Assembly: GCA_015183035.1 (NCBI GenBank)
Contig: JACZZP010000004.1
Coordinates: forward strand, 1,736,001-1,800,000
DNA length: 64,000 nt
Source of the DNA: Meloidogyne chitwoodi
Taxonomy: Eukaryota > Nematoda > Chromadorea > Rhabditida > Meloidogynidae
Reading direction: 5' to 3'
Shown: piece after piece, positions 22,823 to 35,490 of the stretch
Layout: every line of letters starts with the position of its first letter
How positions within the stretch are numbered: position 1 is the stretch's first letter
The notes under the pieces: generated by a model
Told to the model about the DNA's origin: nothing
The model's database searches: none
What the model saw: the letters and a program-made list of their open reading frames with translations, nothing else
Program-made: the position numbers and the translations under genes

Positions 22823-24197
22823 ATGGCTATTATTCCATATAATTCATCTACTGATTTGGTAAAAATAATATTTAAATTTAATTTAATAAATTTATTTAAA
22901 GTGGTATATGTATTTTAATAATAAAAGTTCAGCTATTTTAATTGAAATGTATGGAATTCGTTCAATTATTGCTTTTATTTCAATTATATTTAATTTATCA
23001 ATTGTTTATATTACTATTATAAATAAGTATTATTTATTTAAATAAAATAATTTATAAATTATTAAAAAATTAAATTGTAATTTTAATAAAATAATTAAAT
23101 ATTCAACTAATTTAATTTAATAAAAACAGATCATTACATAGTTCCTGTAATATTCTTATAGCATTGGAAAGTTTTTTTGGAATTTTATTAAATGTTAATT
23201 ATTTTGTTAGCTTTATTTTAGCATTAATTGGACATCCATTTATTAAATATATTTATTGTTTTTGGATACAAATTATATCAAATCTTACAGGTAATAATGC
23301 ACAAATTACTATGGTTTTGACAGGATTTGATCGTTTATTTGCTGTTAAAATGCCAATATGGTATGTTTATAGTTTATTATTTTATTTATTAAAAAGAAAA
23401 CAACAATATTAAATAATAACAATATTTAAATAAATTTTAAAATAAAATTTAGGTATTATACAAGAAATAAAACTCTTTATATGTTGACAGTTATAATGAT
23501 TTTAATTATATATTCTGGTTATCAATTATTTCTTTATTTAAATGCTATGACAGATACTGACGGAGAAACGTTTAATTTAATTAATTTTATTATATATTTA
23601 AATTTTAATTAATTAGTTTGGTTACTTGTTCTAGTTATGATACAGGTCGTGGTAGTTGGTCTATTATTATGTATTCTAATGGAATTGGTTTAAGTGTTAT
23701 TTTAATGATTACATATATTTTAATTTGGTATTTTGTATTTTTTAGAAAAAATTCAGGAAATGGTAAATTTAATTAAAATTAAAAATATATTTTTTAAGTT
23801 ATTAATGATTCAAATCGTCGTATTATTAAATCATTAATAATTATTATCTGTGTAAATTTGTTTGGTGTATTTATTAATAATGTTCTAAAACAATTATACA
23901 ATTTTATAACTGTTGATGTTGTTACTAAAAATTTTATTACTTTTATTAATTCACATTTAAATATTATTGCTTATAGTTCAAATGCACCAGTACTTTATTC
24001 ATTAAGGTTTAAAAATTATATTTAAATTATTTTTGTTATTTTTTAGTGAAAAATATCGTAAAGCTTTCAATAAAAAATTTCCTTTTTTATTACATTTAAA
24101 TATAAAAGAAATTTCAAATGCAATTATAGCTGAAGCACCAAATCAAAATATTATTTCTAATAATTTAAAAATATTTCCTCAACAACAAATTAATTAA
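22823..24197 (+). CDS. Srsx-type 7TM chemoreceptor (nematode GPCR)
   Basis: Seven exons: 22823-22858, 22902-23026, 23130-23360, 23453-23569, 23617-23762, 23799-24006 and 24047-24197, 1014 nt (337 residues), all phases agree. Seven hydrophobic segments are visible: MYGIRSIIAFISIIFNLSIV (TM1), ALESFFGILLNVNYFVSF (TM2), a TM3 ending in the diagnostic FDRLFAVKMPIWY, YMLTVIMILIIYSGYQLFLY (TM4), NGIGLSVILMITYILIWYF (TM5), SLIIIICVNLFGVFINNV (TM6), and a TM7 with SSNAPVLYSLRSEKYRKAF. DRL.AVK.P.WY and NAPVLY (an NPxxY variant) are signatures of the nematode Srsx family. It probably senses environmental or internal chemical cues in a neuron; the ligand is unknown. It sits in the loop of the inverted mucin pair. 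Confidence 0.85.
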
Positions 24198-24590
24198 TTA
24201 AATTTAAAAATCTTCAAATAAATTAAAAAAATCCAAACATTTTTACCTTAATTAATATCTTCAATAATTAATTTGTTTTGTTCAATAAATTAAAAAAGAA
24301 TTTTTATACACAAAAGAAAAAAATTACTTTGTAAAATTGAAGGATAAAGACAAAAAGGAAATTTTGTATTTTTCTTACGTAGATAAACATTGTTAACTAA
24401 TAAATAAAATTTGCATCGAAATATTAAGAAAAATAATAAATTAAAATAAAAGAATGTTCTACTTAAAATAATAGGTATATATAAAATATGAGTAATTATA
24501 TACAATTGTTCATAAAATAAAAGATTTAAATAAAATATATGTACATAGGTATTTGTTTACACACTCAAAACATTCTTTCTGACTTATATT
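24198..24590. other. Spacer between convergent Srsx and minus mucin-like genes
   Basis: About 390 bp holding the two 3' ends. No further gene was seen. Confidence 0.4.
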
Positions 24591-27500
24591 TTAATTGCAA
24601 ATAATTTCGTTTTTATCATTCCTCGCTTGTTTACCACTACAACATGAAAGGCTTCCGAAAGTGCAAGGTTTATTACTGCATGGCAATAATTGGGTTGTTG
24701 GTCCACTAAAAAAAATAATTTAAAATATTAAATTAATTTTAATAAAATAATTTACTTGCAAGGACATCCATTATCTGCAAGACATTCACGTTTTTGTTCT
24801 TTACTTCCACATAACCCACAATCTTTTAAACATTCTTTTGTTGTTTTCCATTCACTCCATTTATCCTGAATAGGGCAATTCTCTAAGGCTATAGTTGTTG
24901 GTGGTGTAATAGTTGTTGTTATTATATCATAAATACCATCAATATAAATTTGAATATCAACACTGAGGGCAAACTTTATACCTAAATTATTTTAAATTTT
25001 TTTAATGAATTAAATATAAATATATTTAAAAATAATTAAATCTTACCAATAAATAATGATTGGAAAGATAAAGGAAGTAAACTTATAAAATCATCAAACA
25101 TTATATCAATTATATTTTTAGATTCCTCATTTAAGCTGTCATAAGCATTTTTTACATCTTTTTTAAAAAAGTTTATAATTGCATTGAATAACTTAAAAAT
25201 TAAAAATAAAATTATATTTTTTAATACTTATTATAACATACAATTAAGAGTAAATTAAAATATAAAAATAATACCTTTTTAATTAAATTTTTAGAATTAT
25301 CATCCAAATTATCAAAAATAATAATTAATTTAATATAAATCATTTTAATAGCATTTAATAAACCAAAACATTTATATTCCATTAAATTTATAAATTCTTT
25401 AATATTTTTAATATTTCCTTGAATAGCTTCTTCTAAAATTTGATTTAAACCATCAAAATCATTTGGGTAATAATAGCTAAAATAGCCTTGAAATCAATTG
25501 AAATATTTTCTAAATATTAAAATTTAAAATTAATTTAATTTAAATTAAAAATACCTTCAAATTTTAATCCAATTTCTTTTAAATTTTCTTCATTTATTTT
25601 TGTATCATTTAAAGCCTTTTCATTTTTTTCTTTATTTGCCAATTCTATAAATGTACCTTGTATTATTTTTCCAATTAAAATAATTACATTACTTCCTAAA
25701 ATTAAAATATTTTTAATAAATTAAGTAAAATCTAAATTTAAATATTATTTTAATTTTTAAAAACAAATATTAATATTAATTAAATAATATATAATTAATT
25801 TATTAATTATTAGACAATATTAATATTTATAAAATATATTTTATTTTATAAAATATATTTTAATTACCATCTAAATCAAAAAAAGAAGATAAGAAAGTAA
25901 ATTCTTTTTTTAACATTTCAATAATTTTATTTAAAGCATCTTTGTTTGAATTAATTTCAGAAGAAATTGTAGCTTTGAATGAAAAAGATAATTCATAAAT
26001 CTTTAATAAAAAAATATATTTTAATAATTTAATTATTTTACTTGTTTTCCAAAATGTGAAGAATTTCCAAATTTTTTCATATAATTATCTAATTGTGCTA
26101 ATATTCCTTCTATAATTTTACAAATACTAGGAGCTTTTTCTTTTAAATTTTTATAAATATTTTTTGGATTACTAGATTCTTTTGAAGAAACATTTATTTT
26201 TATATTTAAAAAATTAATAAATCCATTAATGTCATTTATGTCCATTTTTGAAATTAAACCAATAGCTGTTTTTGGTGATCCATCTTTAATAAAATAAATA
26301 AATAATTACTTAAATTACTTAATAAATTATTTATTTACCTTTTATTTTTTTAACTAATAAATAAATTCTAGTTTCAATGTCAATATCTACTGAGCTAATT
26401 AAATTGTCTGGATCATCAGAACTTTCAGTCACTTCTTCTAAAATATCATTCAAAATTCTATCAAAATTACTGGCCATACAATCTATAAAAAATAAAATAA
26501 ATATTATTTAAATATTTTAATTTTCTATTTAACTGTTCGTTTAAAGAGAACTAACCACATTCTTCAGATGTTGGAGTTGTTGGGGTAGTAGGTGTAGTTG
26601 TTGTTGGTGTTGTTGTGGGCGTGGTCGGAGTTATAGGTGTTGTCTGATCAGTTTGATTCTCCAGATCTAATTTATCTGAAAGATCTAACTGATTTGAAGG
26701 ATCTAAAACTGTCTCTGGTGTTGTAATTGTTGTTGGGGTTGTAATAGTCATAGGAGTTGTGTCTTGTGGATCTTCTAATTCATCAGACATTGCTGGATCC
26801 ATCCTTCTTCCCATATTTATTTCTATCGTTCCTTTCATATTAATACTAATATTAATACGAACAAATAAACCAATAAATACTTTAATTAACTTTTTGATTT
26901 TATCTTTATTTTTTGAAAAAAACTTGGCAATTTCTTTAAAAACATTTTTAATCAATTCTTTTATTTTTTTCAAAAATTCTTTAATTTTTTCAGATTTATT
27001 CTCTTTTTTAATAATAATTATTTTAATTTTTATATAAATTAATTCAGTAATTGAATAAATTCCTGGACTATTTTTCTTAGCTTTTTCAGCAAAATCCTTT
27101 ACAGATTTTATACTTTCGTTTTTAAGAATTGTTATAAGTCCTTTTATGTCACTGCTTTTAATTGACTGTAACACTTGTTTTAATTCTTCAGGAATTGATT
27201 CTAAAAAATTAATTTAAAAAATAATTATAATTACATTGGAAACATTTATGCAAATAAAATTAGATTATAAAATAAAATAAAAAATTCTCACTTTTAATTT
27301 CAACTGAAATTTGTTCCATAATTGTCAAATCAAAACTCATATCCACAATTTCAATATTTTTTCCTGAGAAACGAACAGTTTTTGTTAAAAATACAGATAA
27401 ACTCATTCGTGAATCTATTCTTCCTTCATACATCATTCTCAACTTGCCCGAAATTTCAGCAATCTGTGGAAAATACATATTATTTGAACTGAATATTTAC

Positions 27501-28624
27501 AATAATTTATGTATTTCAAGGATACGGTGTATTTATTAAAATAAAAAATCTTCAAATTTAATACTTAAACAATTTTGATGATTTTTGTTTAATTCAAAGT
27601 GCCAAGAAAATAGGTAAGTGAAAAATAGTTCAGTATTCGGAAAAAATTCAATAACTTAAATTTACCAGTGAGCAAATACATTTTTTGCCATTGTAAACAA
27701 GAGGAATAGTCGAAATTGTAGTAGGAGTTGTGGGAGTTGTCTCGGTTGTAGGAGTTGTGGGAGTTGTCTCGGTCGTTGGAGTTGTCTTGGTTGTAGGAGT
27801 TGTGGGCGTTGTCTCGGTCGTTGGAGTTGTCTCGGTTGTAGGAGTTGTGGGCGTTGTAGGAGTTGTGGGAGTTGTCTCGGTTGTTGGAGTTGTAGGTGTA
27901 GTCGGAGTTGTTTGTGTTGTTGTTGCTATTGTGCCCTCGCACTTGATTGGCGCACATTCATTTTCAGCTCTTTTACAGCTAATACTTTTAGCCTTTTAAA
28001 TTAAATATTTTAAAATATATTTATTATACTTACTTTAACATAATAATCTGCTGAACTTTTCAATTCTTTGAAATAATGATTTTTTCCATTTGGCTTCAGC
28101 CCCAATTGATCATTTAATGTTAGTTTCTTGCCATCATCACTTACTAGTGTTTGTGTGAATGGCTCAATGTTGTTCATTCTTGCATACATATGACATTCTT
28201 TTTTATATTTTATTATTATTTTCTTTAATAATAATAAAAAATTACCTGGATCACAAAATGCATTTATTACAATTTGAGCATAAGCATTTTCCAATTTCCA
28301 ACAAATATCTTCTTCATCACAAATACAAACATCTTCTTTATTGCTACAATGCATATTTATAGTTGATGCCCCAGCTTTATCTCCGGTTGTTGGCATTTTA
28401 TCATCAACAGGATTGAAGAAAACAATTTTATTTTTAGGGTCAGAAGGACATTCACATTCTCCCGCTGGTGTTCCTTGTGTCCCAATTTTTGGATCAGACT
28501 TATCGTAAATGAGTATTCCTGTGTTTGGTGGTTGAATACAATTTTCAGGCAGCTTATGATCCTCACAACATTTAACTAATAAGAACAAATAAGAATAAAT
28601 GAATATTACAATTGGCCAAAACAT
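24591..28624 (-). CDS. Large secreted mucin-like protein with TSP1-like tail, minus-strand copy (one-base frameshift)
   Basis: Exons on the minus strand: 28624-28246, 28197-28034, 27992-27666, 27463-27292, 27200-26556, 26482-26339, 26283-26042, 26000-25868, 25695-25555, 25509-25275, 25191-25047, 24981-24756 and 24705-24591. The start is a signal peptide ([17 protein letters not shown]). The Cys domain is clearly paralogous to the plus copy ([52 protein letters not shown]). The TTPTTE mucin linker is shorter, and the helical domains follow. The last two exons add a thrombospondin type 1-like domain ([35 protein letters not shown]), absent in the plus copy. Exon 10 lacks one base after 25468 relative to the plus copy, which would stop translation shortly after ILAIIT; everything downstream is still in frame with itself. 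An internal acceptor at 25433 could bypass the lesion in frame. It may be a young pseudogene, a read error or a spliced-around allele. Confidence 0.7.
25275..26490. repeat. Near-identical inverted arm (minus copy) shared with 20026-21243
   Basis: Reverse complement of the plus-copy tract, including four complete introns. It contains the one-base deletion (after 25468) and the two exon 6 substitutions. Outside it, the paralogs differ at many positions in both exons and introns. Confidence 0.85.
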
Positions 28625-29700
28625 TTATTTTTGGTGTTTTAGACCAACTCAGATGAATATTCTGTAGAGTTTTTTCCTCCAATTTGCCTTTCTTTTCTAT
28701 TGAGATTGAGAGAAATTTAAAGGAATAAATTAAATGAATAGCCGAGAGAATGAATAAAGAATATATATGAAGAATCGTTTAAATTGATTTGGACACGCCT
28801 TACGCATGCAATATTTAAAAGAATTGAGAGATTCTAATTGGGAAATTTAATTTAAACAATGCCACTATCAATCCTTCATGGCTATCTCTATCCTCTTCTC
28901 TATTAGTTGTTATATGTACTTTCTCACGTGTGCTCTCTTTCTCTCTCTCTCTCTAATTCTTTTGTTTAAGACGTAAATAAATATATTCAAAGTTAGGCAG
29001 TTTAAATAATTAAAAAAAAGTTTTATAATTTTTAACATTTATCTTGTTAAATATTTTTGTTTAAATTAATAATAATAATAATAAAATATTCCAAAAAATC
29101 TGTCTAAATTTATTAACTTTGTGTATAAAAACAGAAACAATTAAATAAATAAATAATTTATTTATTTAATAATTATATTTAATTTTTTAAAATTAACTTT
29201 TAATTTATTAAATTTTTTATTTAAAAAAAATTTCTTGTCAATATAAAATTGGCATAGGTAATTGATTTCTTATCCTCACGAGAATATTAAATACTACTCG
29301 TGAGTTAAATTTATAGTCTTTTCTTCTATTTTTGTACTAAATCATATGATTTTATTTAATTAATTAAAAAAATTATAAAAATAAAGAAAGTTAATTTAAA
29401 AAATTTTTAAAATGAGAGTGTGAATTAAAAAAGTAAATTGTATTACCCTATTCATCGCTATAAAATGGGGAAGGTTCGAAATAATGTGAAAGTTTAGAAT
29501 AAATAACTTATTCGATGAATTGATTAATCTAATTATAAATATGTTTAATTAATCCAATAAAAAGTGTATAAATCAAAAATTGTCTTATTTATGAATAAAA
29601 TTATTATTTCTTTTAAAAATTAAAAAATAATAATTTTTAAATTAATTTATGTATATATATTTATTTAATTTTATATTTTTTATCCAATTTTTTTATTGTT
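28625..29700. other. Intergenic upstream of mucin-like gene and downstream of P450
   Basis: The first 350 bp are less AT-rich and contain a pyrimidine microsatellite (CT repeats at about 28933-28954); this is a plausible promoter of the minus mucin-like gene. The rest is AT-rich with a (AAT)n run near 29070. No gene was recognised. Confidence 0.4.
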
Positions 29701-32072
29701 TTAATCTCTTCTACGTAATTCAATTCGACAACTAAATGGATATGGAAAAACTCCAAATCCAAGTTGTTTTTCAGTATTTGGTGGATGAAAAGGATTTACT
29801 GGAAAAATTTTAAATTTTGAAAAGAAATTTGTAGTAAATAAAAATAATTCCATTCGAGCTAATGATTCACCCAAACATTGCCTTAATTAAATTAATTAGT
29901 TAAATAAATTTATTTATTTTAATTAAAAATATAGTAATTTAATTTACCTTTTTCCTAAACTAAAAGGAATAAATTGATCTATTTTTTTTAAACTTCCATT
30001 TGATGAAATAAAACGTTCTGGTATAAAATTATTAGGTTCTGGAAATATTTTTTCATCATATAATGCACAACTAATTTGTGGTACAATTGCAGTACCTGCA
30101 GGTAATTTAATTTTTCCATTAAGTAATTCAACATTATTAGTAGTTTTATGACTAAGATTTAATGGTAATAAATTACATAAACGTTGAGTTTCCTAAAAAT
30201 TTAAAAATTAAAATTTTAAATAAAGATAATTTATGATATATTTATATTAAAATAAAAGAGGGAAATAAAGAGTTAATTATTAATTAATTATTAATTAACA
30301 TAAGATAATATTAATATTTTTTTAAATTAAATTAATAATTTGCTTACATTAATAACAGCATTTGTATAAGGTAATTCAAAACGATTAACACTTCTAAAAT
30401 GTTTTTCATCTAAATTTTCAATTTTAAATTTTTCTTTAAATTCATCCAATTCTTTTTGTAATTTAAATTGTACTCTTTGATCAATTAAAAGATATAATAT
30501 TAAAAAATTTAAAGTTATACATATTGTTTCTTGACCAGCTAAAAATAAATCATAGCAAAGTGAACGAAGATTTTCTATGCTTAAAATAAAATATTTAAGA
30601 TATAATTTTTATTTTTTTGGTTAAGAAAAATTAAAATTTTAAATAAAATTAAAAAAATTATATATATTTTTAATTTTTATTAAAAATTTAATTTTATATT
30701 TTTGACATACTCTCTTCTATTTTTTAATAATTTTTATATAATTTTCAAAAAATAATTAAATTCCCTTTAATTAAATTAAAAACTACTTACTTAAATTCAT
30801 TTAAATCATTATTATTATTATTATTTTCTTTTTTAATTTCATCCATTTTATTTAAAAAATAATTAATTAAATCTTTAGATTCTTCTTCTTCTTCTTTTTT
30901 ATTTTTTCTTTTTTTAATTCTTTCAAATATATTTGATTCAAAAAATTTATAAGTAGAAGTAACTTGTAAATCAAATTCTTTAAATGTTGAATTAAATAAA
31001 GGAAAATATCTAAGCCAAGGCATTCCCATTAATAAACGTCCTCTAATTGTTGTTATTGTTAAACGTTGCTTTTCTAATGTTTCTTTTAATTTATAAAAAT
31101 CTTTTAATTTTTCCTAAAAATAATTAATAATAATAATAATATTTTTATTTTATTAAGAGATATTCTTTATTAAAGTATTTTTATTAATTATTACTTGATT
31201 AAATGAATAACCAAAAAGCATTTGATTTATTGTAGATCCAGCTAATATATCAATCATTTGATCAATTTGTTTTATTATTGACCCATTCTCACTTTGTTCA
31301 ATTTGTTTGGTTAAAGGTTCTGATATTTGTTTTTTAAAATCATTAAAAAACTTAAAAATAAATATTTTCTTTAATAATTAAATAATTAAATTAATTTACT
31401 TTTTGTTTTAAATTACTTTTTCCCATTCCCAAATCACGCATTGCTTTAAGAGTAAATCGTCTCATTGTTCTCCAACGATTACCTTCTGTTCTGATTACTC
31501 CATAATTACCATTTGTTGCTATATTTATTTAATTAATTATTTATTTTAATTTTAAATTTTAATATAGATTATATAAAATATTACTATTATTACCTAAATA
31601 AATAAATAATAATAAAAATCATTTACAATTTACTTCCCTTCTCTAATATAAAACTTCTCAGGAAGATAAAAATGTTTAAAAAATAAAAATAAAATATTTT
31701 TATTAAATTTAGGATATATTTTATTTAAAATATTTTTTTTTAAAACAAACCAGTAAGGACATTATTAATTGCTGTCATTAAATGTCTACCAGTATAAGAT
31801 TCTCCAGTTTTAACAAAAGTATCACGCATACATTCAAAATCAGTAACAACAACTATTGGATCTTCTCCTAACCATAATGTATAAACTGGCCCATATTTAT
31901 TTGACCAAAATTTATAAGCTTCATATCCAGGAGCATAACGGGCAAGTGTTAAAGTATTTCCAAAAATTGGTAATGGTAAAGGTCCAGGAGGAAGATAACG
32001 ACGTTTCCAAATAAAATTCCAAAAACAAATTAAAAATATAAAAATAAATAACCAAAAAAGAATTGGAAGCAT
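29701..32072 (-). CDS. Cytochrome P450 (CYP2-clan, nematode CYP33-like)
   Basis: Seven exons: 32072-31751, 31518-31400, 31350-31195, 31113-30791, 30579-30348, 30192-29948 and 29881-29701; 1578 nt, 525 residues, the usual P450 length. An N-terminal membrane anchor ([17 protein letters not shown]) is followed by the proline hinge [12 protein letters not shown]. The C-helix region has [16 protein letters not shown] then LRDLGMGK, typical of CYP2-clan nematode enzymes. The I helix is LAGQETI (residues 320-326), the K-helix ExxR is E385-R388, then PERF, and the heme loop is PFSLGKRQCLGE with Cys468 as the thiolate ligand. All hallmark residues are present, so an active ER monooxygenase is expected. 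The substrate (xenobiotic or endogenous lipid) is unknown. A Lys/Glu-rich insertion at exon 4 is low complexity. Confidence 0.93.
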
Positions 32073-34507
32073 TTATATTTTCAAAATATTTATTTTTCTA
32101 ATTTAAAATTAATTTAATTAACAAAAAATAAAAGAAAATATATATTTAAAATATTTTTATATTTATTATTTTTAAACTATTTATAACAAAAAAGTGTAGA
32201 TATAAAAATATTTGGGGCAGTCCACTTTTAAATTAACAAAAAAAATTATTTTTTAATAATTTTAAAAAATTATTTTAATTATTTATTTGCATATTATTCA
32301 ATGTTTTATATTCCAATTAGAGGGCGTTTCCTTTTTTGTTAAAGAATTCCACGTTTATTTTGCTTTTTATTATTTTAATAAAATATTTAATAAAAAAGAA
32401 AGGCGGAGTTAAAAAAAATAAATAATATAGGTAATATTAAAAATAAAAAAATTAAAAAACAAATAATATTTTATAAAAATAAAAATAAACATGAATAATT
32501 ATTTTAAAAAAGAATAAAGGTTAAAATAAGGTTTAAGGCAAACCGCCAAAAATAAAATAAAATAAAAACATTATTTATTTTTTATAAAATATTATTACGA
32601 TTTGTCTCTTTCTGATTCATTCAAGAGAAATGTTACTTATTTATTTTTTATAAATATTAAATGGCTTAATATTCTTTTATATTTGTAGATAATTAAATTG
32701 TCTAATTATTATGTTTTAATTCACTATATTAATTATTAAAATTAAAAAAATAAATTATAAAATTAATAAAAATTTGGAAATAATATTGTTTAAATAAATT
32801 ATTATATTTTAGAATTATTTTTAAATTTTTACTTTATGAGAAAATGAATAAATGACCAATAAATATATTAAACTTTTTGTCATATAATTATTGCCTAAAT
32901 AATATATTTAGTAACTAAATACCTTTTTTACATTTTTATTATTATAAATAGGTATAATCTTTAATGTTTATTAAAGTGTTGCCTTTTTTCTAATTTATTG
33001 CGAAAACTTTTTTTGTAATTATTATTGGCCTTTTAACCTAAAAATTATTAATTAAAAATTTATAATAAATAAATAGTTAATTTTTTATTTTTTGTAAAAA
33101 ATTGCAGAAAATATAAATTTTTAATAGTTAAATATTCTTTTTTTCATAATTTTTTAAAAGGAATTTAGTTCAGATTTTTTAAAGAATCAGAAAAGCTCTT
33201 AAATTTCAGATTTTTCTAAGAAATTATATTAAGTAGAATTAATAATTTAAAAATTATAAAATATTAAAATTATGACATCAAAGGTCCAAATTAATAAATA
33301 ATGCAAAATTAAATATTAAATTTATTTTTTTTCAAAAATAAATAAATAAACTAATTGCAAAACAATTGCTATAAAACAATTAAAATCTTTATGTATTTAT
33401 TTTATTGTTAAAATTTAAATAAGAAAATTCTATTTTGTATTTTTAATTTACGTCAATTAATTTACCTACTTTTCTTTAAATAAATGTTTTTTTTAATAAT
33501 AATAATAATATTGTTTTTGTATAAAAACTTTTATAATTTATTTTATTATAAGCTTATAAAAATAAATAAACTTAACAAAGAAACATATAAGCATGATAAA
33601 AATAATAAACTTTTTATGACGATTATTTACGTAAATATAAAATAAATTAATTAAATATTTACAAAAATATTAAACTTTTTTTAAATATTAATAATAATAA
33701 AATAAAAAACTAAAGAAAATGTACGCATATAGGTATTATATATTTTTTTAGTTTTATTTTTTCATTAAAAAAACGTTTTTTATTTTTTCTAAAAATATTT
33801 ATAACTTTTTTCTGAATTTTTTGCTTTTGCACGCAAAAAATCTACAGTAAACTTTAATATTTTTAATAAATTACCTAATATTAAAATATATATTAAAAAA
33901 TGACATTTAATTTAATAAAAGAAAACATTTTTAGATTTAAAAAAAATAAATAAATAAAAATGTTTTTTTACATTTTGGTGATATTTACTTAGTTGCACGT
34001 TTAATAAAAGTTTATAATTAAAAAATTAAGAATTTATAGTTTTAGAATTTTGCAATTTTTTATTATTTGTGAAAATTGTTAAAAATGTTTTAATATAAAA
34101 ATAGTTAATTTTCTAATTATAAAACTTTTTAAAAACTAAATTAATAAATTTATGTATAACAAATATTTATTTCAAAGTTTAATTATTATAGAGATATTTT
34201 TTATATTCAAATAAATTCACAAATATTTTTGTTATTTATATGTTTATGAGCAAATCGAATTTAAGTAATAATAATATTATGTTATCTTTAGCCTAATAAA
34301 TTTGGAACAGACGGCCATAAGGTCATAATAGTAAATTAGCTGGTTAATTAATATTTACAAAAATAGCAAAAATGGTAATACAATTTCGATATAACAACAC
34401 AAGAGAGTTTTGGCATTGAAACTATTATTTTACCCTAAATTTTTGATTGGATTCAAAAAGTTTATTAGTTAATAAGCTGGAGAGAAGAGCCAAATATTTT
34501 CTTTTTC
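32073..34507. other. Long AT-rich intergenic region
   Basis: About 2.4 kb of extreme AT content between the P450 5' end and the dynein light chain 3' end. No exon with sustained coding character, RNA gene or clear repeat was recognised. Confidence 0.4.
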
Positions 34508-34895
34508 TTAAAGTTTATGAAGAACAAAATAAGTTCTACCAATTCTAAAATGTAAAAAATTTCTTGCATCAACAGTAATAAATGCACCAAAAGCTTTACC
34601 TTAGAATTTAAAAATTTTCAAAATAACATTTTTTTAATAATAATTATTGTTTACCAACAATAACATCCCATTTTGGAGGAATTTTCTCTTCAAGTTTCAT
34701 TTTTAAATATTTGGCAATTTCCCATTCAGTACGGTTTTTCTTTAAATTTATTTTTTAATTTTAAAAATTAAATACTTTCAATGCTTGGCATGCAAGATTA
34801 CAAATTTGTCCCAAATCAACTTCCATTAATGTTGAAAAATAAAATACTTCAGCTTCATTAATTTTTGAATCATCTCTTGTGTCAATATTTGGCAT
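34508..34895 (-). CDS. Dynein light chain (LC8/DYNLL-like)
   Basis: Three exons: 34895-34776, 34739-34655 and 34599-34508, coding for 98 residues. The second half aligns in order with the LC8 fold: EWEIAKYLKMKLEEK (helix 2), PPKWDVIVG, then the beta strands KAFGAFITVDARNFLHF and FRIGRTYFVLHKL. LC8 proteins have IA.YIK.EFD, P.WH.IVG..FGS.V.HE, F.YF..G and ILLFK at these places. It is a divergent paralog: His and Lys groove residues of canonical LC8 differ and there is a 10-residue N-terminal extension. It probably dimerises and serves as a dynein or hub light chain; divergence suggests altered partner specificity (inference). Confidence 0.82.
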
Positions 34896-35268
34896 TTATT
34901 TATATATTAATTATTAATTAACTAAAATTGTAAAAAAATAAAGTCTAAAAATTTATATTTTTAAAATACTAAATATATTTGTAAAGTAATAGTAACTAAA
35001 TTTAAAGATGCTAAAATTTATTTTTCAAGTTTTCTAAAACTTTTAAATTATTTAAGTAAAACTCTTAGTTTCATCATTCTACACTTGACATATGTAAACT
35101 TTGAAAAATAAAGAAAAATTATCCTTTGATATAAATATTTATAATTCAAATCGTTAAACTTTACTTACAATTAGCTTAAATCACTTTAACTCCAAAAAAT
35201 GATCAATAATATTATTTGAATAAATAAATGAAGTTATTATATAATGATTTTTTAACTAACTTTCAATG

Positions 35269-35340
35269 TCCGGTGTGGTCTAGTGGTTAGGATTTCTGGT
35301 TCTCACCCAGGCGGCCGGGGTTCGATTCCCCGCACCGGAA
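35269..35340 (+). tRNA. tRNA-Glu (anticodon CUC)
   Basis: A 72-nt cloverleaf. The acceptor stem is TCCGGTG with CACCGGA; the D arm contains GGTCTAGTGGTTAGGA; the anticodon stem TCTGG/CCAGG closes the loop TTCTCAC, placing CTC at 34-36; the T arm is CCGGGGTTCGATTCCCCG. The A and B box sequences match eukaryotic tRNA-Glu. A T-rich Pol III terminator follows. An identical copy is at 41780-41851. Confidence 0.97.
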
Positions 35341-35490
35341 TTTAATTTTTTTTTCATTTAAATATTTTGATAATTTTTAATTATCATCTGACAATTAAAT
35401 TTTAAAATTTATTTTTGCAGTAATAATTAAATTATAATAAAAAGCAAAACTTCTAAATTTATTTAATGAGCAAATATTCAATGTTTTTAA

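Noticed and set aside
27730..27999. Plus-strand Val/Gly-rich open frame
   Set aside because: Antisense shadow of the Thr/Pro linker of the minus mucin-like gene.
28010..28624. Single uninterrupted 204-residue exon for the minus mucin-like N-terminus
   Set aside because: The stretch 28198-28245 is an intron that happens to lack stops; the plus paralog has a stop-containing intron at the same place with the same flanking codons.
28925..28960. Possible CRISPR-like or structured repeat
   Set aside because: It is only a CT dinucleotide microsatellite; no spacer-repeat structure, and the genome is eukaryotic.
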